From Isoetes taiwanensis (lineage: Eukaryota; Streptophyta; Lycopodiopsida; Isoetales; Isoetaceae), in contig JAJEKV010000030.1 in assembly GCA_021234155.1 (NCBI GenBank), forward strand, positions 16,422,003 through 16,486,002: a stretch of 64,000 bases of DNA, given 5' to 3'. Below the pieces are notes generated by a model. The model did no database searches. It saw only the letters and a program-made list of their open reading frames with translations, and had not been told where the DNA came from. Within the stretch, counting starts at the first letter, position 1. Every line of letters begins with the position of its first letter. Made by a program: the position numbers and the translations under genes. Below, in pieces: positions 45,250 through 56,674 of this stretch.

Positions 45250-45850
45250 TGAAATTATGACTCATAATAATTTTTTAACAATTTCATATGGGTACATTGC
45301 TCTTGGATTCACGGATCTTGTGTAAGTTTCTACACCATTTTCCACAACTTGGTGTTCATCCTTGTTCAACTGACTGTTATTATCTCCATAAGCTTCAAGT
45401 TCTAAAACAAACTTGGCAGTTGAAGCTTTCCGCATTAATGGCCCTCCTGCTTTAGTCCATGACAAATCCATATTTTCCACACCATATCACAATCGCTGGC
45501 ATCATGATTTCTAACTGGTTTTAGCTTTCCTAGCCATGGGCCTCCAGTTTGCAATGCACTTTCTAGACTATCTTTATTCAGTGAACCACAGGAGCACTCA
45601 CGAGCAATACAGTTCCATGATGGTGTCCTCTTGGCAACATGTTAATTTGGATGTGATGTATTCCTTTCAGCTTCTTTTTGAGCTTTTCGACGCTTGTTAA
45701 GTTCTGAAGCACATTCATCTAACATAAGCTCTATTCCACAATTGGCTTCAATAGCTAACAGCATTGCCCATATTTGCCTCCCACCTTGCATAACAGACTT
45801 TCGTGGCTATGATGGTAGAATTTTGTATAAGTTTTACTGCACCAGAAAAA
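45250..45850 (-). pseudogene. SDP1-like lipase relic, C-terminal exon, copy 2
   Basis: Minus-strand counterpart of 14,640-15,227. After the acceptor GTGCAG it reads KLIQNST, then in another frame LLAIEANCGIELMLDECASE and KRRKAQKEAERN. Next comes RTPSWNCIARE (SDP1 RIPSWNVLARE), then SWTKAGGPLMRKASTAKFVL. Frames change at least twice and a stop follows the SHPN codons. Copy 2 keeps motif pieces that copy 1 has lost, which supports the SDP1 assignment. Confidence 0.82.
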
Positions 45851-46021
45851 TGTAAGTGGCATATTCACATGTATATCATATGTGTCAACAAGATGCCGCA
45901 AGATAAAAGTGAAATTCCACAAAACCTTTTGTTTATTAACATGTTATAAGACATTTCTATCTCTTCATAGAGTGAAAGGTAAAAGAATAACCCGCTTAAA
46001 GTTAGACTGTATTCAGCATGC

Positions 46022-46165
46022 CCGGGCAAATGTGGCTAGCATGATGATGGTTACATCTCATTCCCAATCTTGAGAAACGAGTTTTGCAATCCCATGAAAA
46101 CCAAAACCCATTTCTAAAATTTGATTACATCTGTGCTTAACCTCCATCTCCGCCAAGTGTGCCAA
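46022..46165 (-). pseudogene. SDP1-like lipase relic, [15 protein letters not shown] exon, copy 2
   Basis: 144-nt counterpart of 20,233-20,376, acceptor CTATGTACAG. It reads [20 protein letters not shown] then [11 protein letters not shown] followed by a TGA where copy 1 has Gly. The donor GT of copy 1 is GC here. Dead by nonsense mutation. Confidence 0.85.
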
Positions 46166-47736
46166 CTGTACATAGACAAAAGAGAATATGTAAGACAATG
46201 GAATGCAAGATCTTAATTACAGCAAAAGGCTGCAATCAAATCAAGAGGCATCTGGCATAGAGAAAAAGGTGCACCTTCCCTGCTTCGACTCATCATATTC
46301 TGATCAATGCACAAAAAGGAAGCATGACTTGCAATATCCACATGATCACTTTTATGCCCTTGCATCCGATTTTTCTGCATCCTTGCGGCAACCTCAGTAA
46401 ATAAATGCAGGTAAGCTAGCATTAATAAATAAATGCAAGTAGCATTCTTACAAAAGAGATCTATGAAAAAAAGACAGAAAGTAAGGAAGATTGTGTAAGG
46501 AAGATTATGTCAACGTCTATGGAAAACCACATAGTACATCAATTCGTGTACAGCTACGGGCAACACCGTTGAATCTACGGATTCCTGGTCTCAAACCTGA
46601 TGAACCTCAGTGTGTTCAGAAGAAGCAATAGAGCCAGTCTCATTTCATAACATATATACTAAGTGCTTACCATATGATTACAATCTGTAAGTGTAAGCTT
46701 AGATGCCTCTTTGTGGTTGTTAAAGAACATAGACTGCAGAGACTATGCAAGGTATATCCGTAGCCAGCGGAGACAATGCAGAGCCAGACTAGCCAGAAGA
46801 AACAAACGAAGAAATAAAGGAAGATTCAGATAGGTTTCATGTTCCTTACCATGTCAGCCTGATGGATTAAGGTCTTCAATATGCTCTCAGATGCCCACTT
46901 TTGACTCGCAAGGGAGTAAGATGCAGCCATTCCTCGTAGCTTATATGCAAGAATCAGAAAAACATGCAAGAAAATGTTATTATGGGAGCAAAGAAAAATA
47001 AGTAGAAAATCAAATGGAGCACAAGTGGAGCCTATCTTCCATCACCAGTATAGTGTCGAAATCTCTGCCTTGACAGAGTTTAAAGCATCAGTTATCCAAA
47101 TCGCCATGCATTCTCACCTCTTTTTTGATGAGCTCCCTGCATATTAAATATAATGCTGAATTTAAAAACCGAACCTGAAGCTGCAGTATTCAAGATAGCC
47201 TACATACAAAACCTCCATATCTTTTGGAAATCCATCCTTAAGAACCAAAGAGTCCTCATCCTAGCTAAAAGACCAACACAAATTATCAGCTCTGCGTTCA
47301 CTATGCAGGGCAAAATATGGGCAAGATGATGGCCCTATTCCGAGATAACACTGTTTGCCACATTATGATCATCAATGGCGCCCAAGCCCAGCTTCGGATC
47401 TGCGAGAAAACATCGGATAATCGACAGGGAGGTCAAGACGTTGGAGGTTGTTTGCAGAGCAAGGAATGGAAAGAGCCACCGGAGGGATTGCTTGAAGAGC
47501 AAGAAAGGGGAAATTTTGGGAGTTTTTATTTTTTGTTATTTTTTCATGTAAACGTGTCATGGCCAGGTTTTTTTCTGGGGCAAAAATATCACCTTCAAAC
47601 ATAAAAGGAAATTGGCTTATACGTGTATTGGAAATTGATTGAATTGAGTTGAATTAAAGAGATTTATAGCGTGGAACAATTCAAAATAGCAATTCATGTT
47701 ACTATGTTCATATCTTCCACTCTAGCAACAGAAAAA
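46166..47736 (-). other. Exon-like segments of unidentified minus-strand gene(s), copy 2
   Basis: Counterparts of the segments in 20,377-21,847: about 47,185-47,270 (KDGFPKDMEVLYVGYLEYC, with a TAG before it), about 46,855-46,940 (GMAASYSLASQKWASESILK then HQADM before GTAAGG), about 46,270-46,400 (MQGHKSDHVDIASHASFLC), and about 47,372-47,560 (an open frame containing NFPFLALQAIPPVALSIPCS). Unrecognised. Confidence 0.35.
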
Positions 47737-48486
47737 TTATGCAACACTGACGTCAGCATCTTTTGGACACATGTCTGAGTCATACATTTTAATAGTGTTT
47801 TCAGATGCATCAGCTTGAAAGCGTCTGAAGGTTGTTTGGTTGCAAGCATTATCGATTGGAGAGTTGATGAACGTCTGAACGTAAAGAACACTCATCGTAG
47901 GCCACAATAAGAGGCGCATTTGACAGACAAACAAGTCAAGGCAATTGCCGCGTCCCGTAAATATTACTAGGTTAGATGCCGCAAGATAATCTTTTTTATT
48001 CCACGTAACCTGCACGCTACTATTTGTTAGTAAGCTATATATTTCCGCCATTGGGTCTAGAATTCTATGCTTCTAAAGCAAAATAGAGAGAAACAAAGTG
48101 AAGAGAAGTGATATGAGAAGGGGCAAAGAAGAGACACCACTACGGCACCGCTTTTGTAGGCATCACGCAATATTATGCTGGCTCCTTCAGGCGCAGTCTG
48201 ATTTGCAACTTTTATATATATGGTGTAGCCACATATGTTCTGCAATTTAGCCACACTCGGTAAGGAATATTGCTGAATAGAAATACTCGTATGAAATATT
48301 GCTGAATAGAAATACTCGTATGCAATATTGCTAAACAAAAACAAAACAAAAAAAGCAAGCACTCTTCGAAAAAAAAAGGGAGAAGCAAGCACTCACCGTT
48401 TCTTCTGCTGCTTCAAAAGTAGATGGATGCAAAAGGATCGCGAGGAGAAAAACCCACAGAGGAATCAAAAACCTGCTCCATCCCAT
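47737..48486 (-). CDS. PLAT/LH2-domain secreted protein, copy 2 (three exons)
   Basis: Exons 48,486-48,397, 48,239-48,144 and 48,009-47,737, about 152 residues. Signal peptide MGWSRFLIPLWVFLLAILLH; exon 2 NICGYTIYIKVANQTAPEGA; exon 3 begins VTWNKKDYLAASN, with TGRGNCLDLFVCQM and ACNQTTFRRFQADASEN. The motif CVYT of copies 1 and 3 is CGYT. Splice signals at all four boundaries match copy 1, with a weak GTAGTG donor for exon 2. No stops. Substitutions relative to copy 1 (for example FVCRIHLSLWP versus FVCQMRLLLWP) show it is diverging as protein. Head-to-head with the malectin relic at 48,909. Confidence 0.72.
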
Positions 48487-48908
48487 TGCTGCGCTTATCA
48501 ACGCCTAGCTCCAGACTGTGAGTTTAGAAGTAACCTGATATTTTTTATGAACCCTGATTTCTGTATGACTTTCTTTCTGGTGCTATTAATTGCAGCTTGA
48601 AAGAAGAGATAAGAATAGCCTGATTTTTAGAGATTAAAAAAATCACGCATTTATTTGGAGTTGAATGTACAAGTGATAACCTGGCACTTCTTCCTTGGGA
48701 TGCCCCATTAATTTTATGGGTTGAATATATAAATGTCAAAATAACGCCATGTTCATGCATGCATCATTTTACCGTGGCAGAAAATCAGTAGGCTCATGCA
48801 GCAGAGATACAGATAACATTATGATGATCATGGAAGATCAGCTCTCCATGGAAAATTGCACAGCACCATAAATGCCTACATAAATGCCTATAAAATCAGA
48901 GTGAAAAA
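48487..48908. promoter_or_regulatory. Divergent promoter, copy 2
   Basis: 422 bp between the two start codons, with the conserved tatataaa at 48,726-48,733 and cattaattttatgggttga before it. Slightly shorter than copy 1 because of a deletion next to the malectin ATG. Confidence 0.55.
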
Positions 48909-50271
48909 ATGAAAATGGGGTTCTTCTCCTTGGTTTTGGCTCTTCTTCTCCATGCGTGTTATGCCCAACAGGGTAAGCCATTCATCTTTGCATTTATTAC
49001 CAGCTAAAATCTCATTCGGCTAGCTTAGTTTCTTATCTCGATTTCAGATAATTCCAGATTTGTTACTTATTTCGATGAACTGAACATTAGTTTCTGATAT
49101 TCCATTAGTTTCCGAGACTTGCACTCACCCACTTCTCCCAGTGAGATCGTTTGGCATTTGCAGATTTCACAAGCTTTATCTCAATTTCAAATGTGTTTCT
49201 TCTTTTAGATGACCTGAATATTGACTTTTGTTCTTCCATACTTTTTAGGACTTGCACTCACCCACTTCTCCGATTTGCATTTGCAGATTTCACAAGCATA
49301 GACTGTGGTGGTACCACTAGCTACGAGGATAGCAATGGCATTCAATGGCAAGCAGATCCTACCAATTTGATCAATTGAAATATTGAAAATATTTCTTGAA
49401 ACATTGAAATATTTTCTTGCAACATTGAAATATTTTCCACAAACCACTAGTGCCTCAAACTGTTGCACCTTAACAGTGCTTCCCAACAGAAGGCATCTGA
49501 TTCGAGCTTCCTTCTATTATGGGAACTATGATGGCCTTTCATATTCTCCCATATTCAATCTCTATATAGATCATATATATATCTCGTTTGATCCTCTGAA
49601 TAGTAATAATAGACTCGGCTATTACATGATCAAAGAGATCATCTTGAGTATTTGCCTTAAAAGTGGCACTCAAGACGTCCCATTTATATGCTTCCAGTGG
49701 GATCATATGAGGGATATACCAGCTGGGCATTGCATATGCTGCACCGTATATCAATTTGGCGCCCAGATCTTTGGTCAGTATATGCAAAAAAAACTCATAC
49801 ATTTTGAGTTGACCTGAATTGAATTGAATTTTATGTTATAAAGTACCTGAAGGACAGCTAGTTCCACATGCACCTGCCGGATTCAACATGATTAAAACTG
49901 ATAAAACCATAGCTCCCAGCGTGTTTTATGACCAGCCACCAGTGGCAGTATTTAACAGTGCATTTGAAGGCCAGAACAATCTGGCTGTAGTAATTTATGA
50001 GTTGGATTTAGAAACTCACCTCACAGATTTCTACATAACTCTCTGGTTTCTGGATTTCAGAGATAGACAGAGCGCCAGCGACGTATGTACATTTCAAATT
50101 GGATTTGAAGGTGATAAAACTTTTGTAAGTAATGGTACAAAAACTCTAGAGCGAGGCATTAGTTATGGATGGATGTCCTACTTCACTTTTCGGGCTACCG
50201 CGCCAAAAAGTAAACTCAAAATTTCGTTATATCCTTCTCCAAGCTCCTCATTGCCACCAATGTTGAATGCA
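48909..50271 (+). pseudogene. Malectin-like receptor ectodomain gene, copy 2, decayed and truncated
   Basis: Exon 1 48,909-48,972 encodes MKMGFFSLVLALLLHACYAQ with an intact GTAAGC donor. Exon 2 from 49,287 (TTTGCAG acceptor, phase fits) starts DFTSIDCGGTTSYEDSNGIQ, then the same NLIN stop as copy 1. The later frame gives TSASNCCTLTVLPNRRHLIR, ASFYYGNYDGLSYSPIFNLY and NRLGYYMIKEIILSICLKS. Exon 3 from about 49,880 gives FNSAFEGQNNLAVVIYELDL to SSLPPMLNA, where homology stops abruptly. Shared stop codons with copy 1 mean the gene was already dead before the duplication. Confidence 0.88.
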
Positions 50272-52199
50272 TAACTAGTCCATGTGTGGGATTCAATGCA
50301 AAATTTCCAGTTGCTCTCTTAAAAGGCATGATATAGAGTAAAAGCTCCCAATCAGCTAAGAATTTTTTAGCGTATCCAACTTGAAGCTTAATGTTAACTT
50401 ATTTAAGTCTTTATTTAAGTCTGCATGATTGTGCAAAACAGGGTTTTAAACTAGTAATGGTGTCCAGCGTTGCTGGGCTAACATTGGAACCTGTTATTGA
50501 ACTTACTCATTCCAAACACATACCCCGCAATTTTCATATGAACTATCTCTTGTGATTCCAAAACAACTCGTCTATGTTATAGATCAAGGGTAGTTAGGTA
50601 TCATGTGTGCTTTAGAATGGCACATAAGTTAACATCAATAATTAGTATTCAATAATAACAATGTATTGTTAGTGTCTAATGTTGGATCATATTATGTCAT
50701 GATCTTATTGGAGGTTTATTTGGTAATCCTTTGTCAAGATGGTTTTGTAACAGTGTTTTATTAATACGTGTGTAGTTCTATGATTTTTATTTGTGTTGAT
50801 TGTTGGAAATTGTTCGCTTTAGAGGTGTCTAGCACAATGGAATGTATGATAACTGATAACTAGAAACGATTGTTGTGAACATATTATTGGTAAATGGGAA
50901 CTGGGGCAATGGAATAAGTTAATTTGTTTCGATTGTTGTGAACTTGGCTTCAGTAATTGGGGCAATGGAACGGAAGTTATTTTGTTTCGAGGGCGATGTT
51001 CACTATGTGGTTTAGAGGGCAATGAAATGTATATAGTGCTTATTGGGGATTATTGTTTCTAACGCTAATTGGGATTGAGCCAATGAAGACTATGAACTCA
51101 TTTGCAAAAATGATATAGTGGGTCACAAAATGCCTTGGGTCTTTGTAGCATGATTGGAAACATGGCTAGAGTTTTGATGAGAATAATCGCTTATAGAGAT
51201 TATTTGCATGATTTTTGTACATGACTTGTTCTCTAGGATATTTGCAAGGGCCATTCTTATGTGCACCTTAAAGTTCTAGGAACATAGGAGATTTATATGA
51301 AATGGAGCTTGCACATCAAGATCCAATAGCATCATCTATGTGGCATACATGTCTCGATCTAGTGGCCCCATATCAAATTGGAAGCTTATAATTTCTGTGT
51401 AGACATCTTCAATATCCCAATTAGTTGCCCTTGTCAACTCTACTATTAGATAATAACAGGACATTCTCACCCGAGTCTTTAAAAAGCTTCCTCACGCAGT
51501 TTGAATGATTGGATCTAGACAATATAATGACAATGCACATGATGTTTATCTTTAACTTGTTGATATAGCTTGCTCTTGTATGCTTAGCAGGCCAGAAGAT
51601 GAATAGCATCGGGGCCGCTATAAGGAAAAAAAAAACTTCGGTTTGGCACTTTTATAGCTCATGCCATGCAAAATAAGCCCTAGAATGCAAATGCATAAAT
51701 TTCAAGTAAAGATGACTTGAGAATAAGCCTTCTTTCTATACTGCTAACACATACTCATTCCATTAATGTGACCCGATTGAACTTATGATTTGTTGAGCAT
51801 GCAAAAATAATGTTGTTCAAGAAGTCGAAATGATAAAAGATGCTTTAAGATAGGAAATAAAGGAAGGATATTAGCAAATTTCCATGACAAATTCCCAAAA
51901 TGTACAAAAAATGTAGATAGGCCTTGATGCACTCGTTTCAACTTTGTCTAGTTGTTAACAAAATTTCATATCAGATAAGATCTATTAACAATCCTGAATG
52001 ACTTGATATTTCAAGTCTGTACTATATGTAAAACGCGGTGAATAAATATAATAGAATATACACTAAAAATTTGTTGGGAGTCCTAGAAAGCACATTTATG
52101 TTCTCGTTGAAGCACATGTGAGCTCCTTACAGAAAGTATTAGAAGATCTTTCCACACACATAGACTTGTATTTGAAATATATTTGTCACGCATTTTCAC
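50272..52199. other. No gene seen; partial repeat unit at about 51,840-52,199
   Basis: 50,278-50,307 repeats 30 bp found upstream of the last malectin gene (62,826-62,855). A roughly 66-bp unit (gattgttgtgaac...ggggcaatgga) is duplicated at about 50,868-50,970. 51,840-52,199 matches 54,650-54,955 (aggaaggatattggcaaatt, gataagatctattaa, gaagacctttccac). Confidence 0.5.
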
Positions 52200-52702
52200 A
52201 ACACATAACAACCATTGACATTAACAACCAACACATAACTACCATTGACATTAATTAACACAACCATTTGGGTCCAACACATTTAAATTAAAATCCCCCT
52301 TAAACCCCCTTTGGTTTGGGTGCATATTCACACGGGAGGTGACTCCGGGCAACGAGAGCTGTTGGATAGGCATATTCACCCCTTATTCCTTAATCTATAC
52401 CGTACGTAAAGTTCCTCGTTTGTGGGGTATGCAAGTACAAAATTTGCTATACTGTATAACAAGATTTGCAAAATGCTATAAGATTTCAAGCAAAATACTA
52501 TATGGTGTTGATTTCAAACGCGTGCAAAAATACAATTATGAGGGCTCTCGCCGCTTCCACGCCACCCCCGTGTGAATATGCACCCAAACCAAAGGGGGTT
52601 TAAGGGGATTTTAATTTAAATGTGTTGGACCCAAATGGTTGTGTTAATTAATGTCAATGGTAGTTATGTGTTGGTTGTTAATGTCAATGGTTGTTATGTG
52701 TT
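52200..52702. repeat. Inverted repeat with 137-bp arms around 230 bp
   Basis: Arms 52,200-52,336 and 52,567-52,702 are reverse complements with a single length difference in a C run. Each arm carries cacccaaaccaaagggggtt and a duplicated cataac.accattgacatt motif. The insert 52,337-52,566 holds a 78-codon frame with no recognised motif. Left flank joins a truncated copy of the 54-kb repeat unit exactly at the arm, as expected for an insertion; no clear target duplication seen. Confidence 0.93.
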
Positions 52703-53528
52703 GGGGGATTTAATTTTTATATGTTGAATGTTAATGGTTTGTGTTGCAAAAAAAAAGTTTTAACCCCTTTGGGCCTTAGGGACGTCACCCCCCTCCCCCC
52801 GGGTGACAAAATTTTTAGAATTTAAACCAGAAAAAAACTAGAATTCATTTGAGGCTTTCATCACCTGTAGCTTTTGAATTTGATCACAATGAAACAAATA
52901 GAACATAAATAAAAGTTACCATAAAGATAAAGCAGATTGATCCCATTATTTCGAAAGTCATAAAGTTTGCAACACAAAGAAAACCCCCTGTTATTATGCT
53001 ACATATTGTTACTTCCACTACAACTATTTCTCTTTCACAATGACACCATTGTTTATCAATCCATATGATTTTAGATGCTCCATCTCTAGCTTAAAGGTAA
53101 TGCATGATTCACCTTATGGTTCGATTAAAGTTTAAAACCTACAATATAAATGCATTCTTGTGGCCACCGCTTGACCTGATCACATTGACATGGAAAAGGG
53201 TGGAATAATCCGCATGTTGTGTGCATAAGAACCGTTTGTTGATTGAACTAAAAGGTCGGCCGCTATGAACAATCCCAGAATTTAAATATCCAAGAGTTGA
53301 AAGCAAACAGAGGGCCTAAACTTGAATCTGCAAAGAAATCTTAGGAATGAAACAAAAGGGGTTTTGCAAAGACTACATTGTAGAATCAGAAACCAATACC
53401 TTTAAAAAAAAAAAAAAACATTATGCTAATCAAGAAACATTAAAAAACAAATACCTTTGTAAGTGTGAGCAAAAATCCATCTCGTGGTAGTAAAATCCAC
53501 ACCGCAATAAGAATCCAAGAGGGCAAGT
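52703..53528. other. No gene recognised
   Basis: 52,760-52,810 contains C-rich cacccccctcccccc and looks like a degraded extra copy of the inverted-repeat tip. 'aaccccctgttatt.tgctacatatt' occurs at about 52,983 and again at about 53,864, suggesting repeat units of about 0.88 kb. Confidence 0.4.
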
Positions 53529-53710
53529 ACACATGCATATGCACACATGCACACACATGCACACATGCACATGCACTTGCACTTGCACATGCACTTGCAC
53601 TTGCACTTGCACTTGCACATGCACAATACACATGCACATGCACACACATGCACATGCATGTGCACATGCACATGCATACACATGCGCAGTGTTCATGCAC
53701 AAACACATGC
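53529..53710. repeat. (CACATG/CACTTG)n hexanucleotide repeat
   Basis: Alternating Cys-His/Thr-His type frames on both strands come from this imperfect hexamer array of cacatg, cacttg and cacaca. Not coding. Confidence 0.95.
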
Positions 53711-53879
53711 AGAGAAAGACAACAACCCTCGGATTGTTCCCACCAACGAAAATCTACGGCCCATAAAGGGTGCACTCTAGAAATACTATTTAGTACACCT
53801 CAACGAATACAACAACGAAATCATATAAAAACCATGTGAAAAAGCGTATAAAAATCTAAAAGTAACCCCCTGTTATTGT

Positions 53880-55660
53880 GCTACATATTCAACACTATAT
53901 ATATTTATTTATTTACTCCACTTTTGTCGTAGGATTAAGAAATATTTAACAAATGCTAAGAATAAACATTGTCTGCTTACCAAAGTCCATAGCTCGACCT
54001 TCAAAGCCATTGTATATGTCTTCATCTTCAAGCAAGGAACCCTTTAAATATGCATCCATCACTGTGGCTATGTAATACAACACAAAAAACTCGTTCTCCT
54101 TGAAAAACTTTTGCCATTAGGTGCAGGTACTGCTATTGTTCAAATATTTCTAATGTAGCACATGCCTATTTTGTCATGTAACAGGTTTATCTATGCCTTC
54201 CGACTTTTGCCATTAGGTGCAGATTCTAAATAATGCCATCAATTCAAAAGCTTAGATGTAGCAATACATGCCTATTTTGTCATGTAACAGGTTTATCTAT
54301 GCCCTCCGACTGTAGTCTATATATGTGAAGAACATGCTATGACTGCATGGTTAAGAAATAACAACATTATAACTTGTATTTATAAGTTTTTGCTGCATGA
54401 TACAATATAGACAAACAACAAAATACACAACATGATTTACTTACCTAATGGCTATTTTCGATTACAGCTACTAACTCCGTCCTTATGATCTGCTCTGCGT
54501 AGGCCATATTTGGGGCCTAATAAGAATAAAACAAATTCCCCGATATGGAGTTTCAGAACTTGCATGAAAGGCCATGGAATCATCAAAATTTGGAAAGACC
54601 TTATCTATTTGAGCTCTGAATAATGTTGTCCAAGAAGTGAAAGTTGCTTCAAGGTAGGAAGTAGAGGAAGGATATTGGCAAATTTCCATGCCAAATTCTT
54701 GAAAGCACCCGCTTCAACTTTATTTAGTTGTTAACAAGATTTCGTATCAGATAAGATCTATTAATAACCATGAATGACTTTATATTTTAAGTGAATAAAT
54801 ACAATAAGAAATACACTAAAATTTTTTTGGGAGTCATAGAAAGCACATTCATGTTTCCAACAGGTTGAAGTACATGTGAGCTAATTACAGAAACTATTAG
54901 AAGACCTTTCCACATACATATACTTGTATTTGAAATGTATTTGTCATGCATTCTATATATATTTGCTTATCCACTGCACTTTTGTGGTAGGATTAAGAAA
55001 TAATTAACATTAAACGCTAGAAATAAACATTGTTTGCTTACCAAAGTCCACAGCTCCACCTTCAAAGCCATTGTATATGCCTTCATCTTCAAACAAGAAG
55101 CCTTTTGGTTGTGTACCTCATTACAAAAACTCATTCTCCTTGGAAAACTTTTGCCAATAGGTGTAGGGATTGCTATTGTCCAAACATTTCTAATATACAT
55201 GAGAACTTCTGCAAATGGTAGAATCTAAAACATAATCCTAAATAATGCCATCAATTCAAAAGCTTAGATGTAGCAACATTACATGCCTATTTTGTCATAT
55301 AAAAGGTTTATCTATGTATTTAGAATGTAGTCTGCAGATCTGAAGGACATGATTTGACTGCATGATCTAAAAATACAAGATTATAATTTGTATTTATAAG
55401 TTGTTGCTGCATGATACAATATAAACGAATAATAGCATACACAACATGATATGCTTACCTAATGGCCATTTTCTATTACAGCTAATAATTTTGTCCTTAT
55501 GATCTCCTCTGTGTAGGCCATATTTAGGGCTTGATAAGAATAAAACAAACCCCCCGATATGGAGTCTCAGAACTGCATAAAAGGCCCTGGAATCATCAAA
55601 ATTTAGAAAGCCCTTATCGATTTGAGCTCTGAGGCAAGAATCCACACCGAACTGTTGCAT
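53880..55660 (-). repeat. Tandem repeat units each with the same exon-like segments
   Basis: Two units, about 53,880-54,950 and 54,950-55,660, plus a partial one at 51,840-52,199. Minus strand of the first encodes NEFFVLYYIATVMDAYLKGS then LLEDEDIYNGFEGRAMDFG before a GTAAGC donor (about 54,110-53,980); the second has a related EDEG.YNGFEGGAVDFG before GTAAGC. Another shared segment (AQIDKVFPNFDDSMAF) is at about 54,630-54,500 and 55,640-55,500. I do not recognise the protein. The duplication of splice-flanked coding-like blocks suggests an amplified gene fragment. Confidence 0.55.
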
Positions 55661-55852
55661 TATTTAAGGCAACACGCTAGACATCTTTGGTTGGATTGAA
55701 ACTCATCTGTGGGCTTCAAGCTCCTCCATTCTTACAATATGGCACATGAATAAGCTATAAAAGATAATAACCTCTACTCATTTTGCCACATGTAAGAACC
55801 CATTCTACCGTGACTTCATCTTCGATTTGCGTAGAAACTGCTTGTAGGAAAG

Positions 55853-56674
55853 TGATACGATTCTTAACCTTTTGGATCTTAACTTTTTGGATGCTTATAT
55901 GGTCTTGAAATAATATTTTGGTTGATAAACAAGATCAACAACATCATCACAACTAATGAACAAAATCAGGAAAGAGATAGTCTTTCAGGTACAAAGAATT
56001 TAGGAGCACAATTAACTGCCCAATCGAATCCACTGGGTTATGGCAAAAGACAAGCACTATGGCAAATACAAAACTCTGGTTTTTGGTTTACTAGTCTTCT
56101 AGGCTAATCTAGCTACTCCAAGTAGCCACACATCATAAATTGCAAATATGTGATGTCGCTATAGTAGTGATCTGTGACCCCTTGTCACAGTTTCAGCCAT
56201 TACTCGCTCATACGGACGAAGTACAAGATGTTCCACTCCAATTTGAAAACTAGACTCTGAGCCGGTTCCAAAAAAGTAAAAATCGCCTCAATCAGAGCTC
56301 TGTTTGACGAGAGATATCTAACTGAAGTCTAACTTTTATTTATAGATCTCTCCAAAACCCTAGCCTTTTTTAGCAAACACTTGCCTTTTATATCAAAATA
56401 ACTCCTTGCCTTATTAGAATGCATGACTCATCATATAAGATAGTATCTATGGTCTTTTCCTCGAGCTCGATCCCAATTAATAATCATCCCAATGATAGTG
56501 CCTCGACCCCTTCCATAAATATCAATATTATATTATCCTATGTCCCTTCTTTACATACACTTGGGGAAACATTAGGATTAACATTTAGATATCATCTTTG
56601 CCACCATTTTGCTATATTTCCATAACTCATTTTGCCATATTCTATAACCCATTCGTCGTGCTTGCTCCATATCA
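55853..56674 (-). repeat. Element B LTR (left)
   Basis: Starts tgatacgattcttaacc and ends cttgctccatatca in plus-strand reading. Shares with the right copy the blocks tatggtcttgaaataatattt, ctttcaggtacaaagaatt and cacttggggaaa.attaggat. Confidence 0.85.

Larger units (their letters stand above)
33109..50271. repeat. Segmental duplication, copy 2 (interrupted by Copia-2 and a LINE)
   Basis: Same start (gtgcatatgcggcagaagaa) and same end (LPPMLNA codons) as copy 1, same orientation, about 5.5 kb without the 11.6-kb insertion. 46,660-46,740 holds about 75 bp (catatgattacaatctgtaagtg...) absent from copy 1. Copy 2 carries the empty site for Copia-1; copy 1 carries the empty site for Copia-2. Confidence 0.93.

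Noticed and set aside
47317-47604. Plus-strand frame conserved in both duplication copies (also 21,454-21,756)
   Set aside because: Conservation is expected from the segmental duplication itself; the opposite strand gives an equally long frame and no motif supports either.
53426-53839. Cys/His-rich open frames resembling metal-binding proteins
   Set aside because: Produced by the cacatg/cacttg hexamer repeat in all frames.
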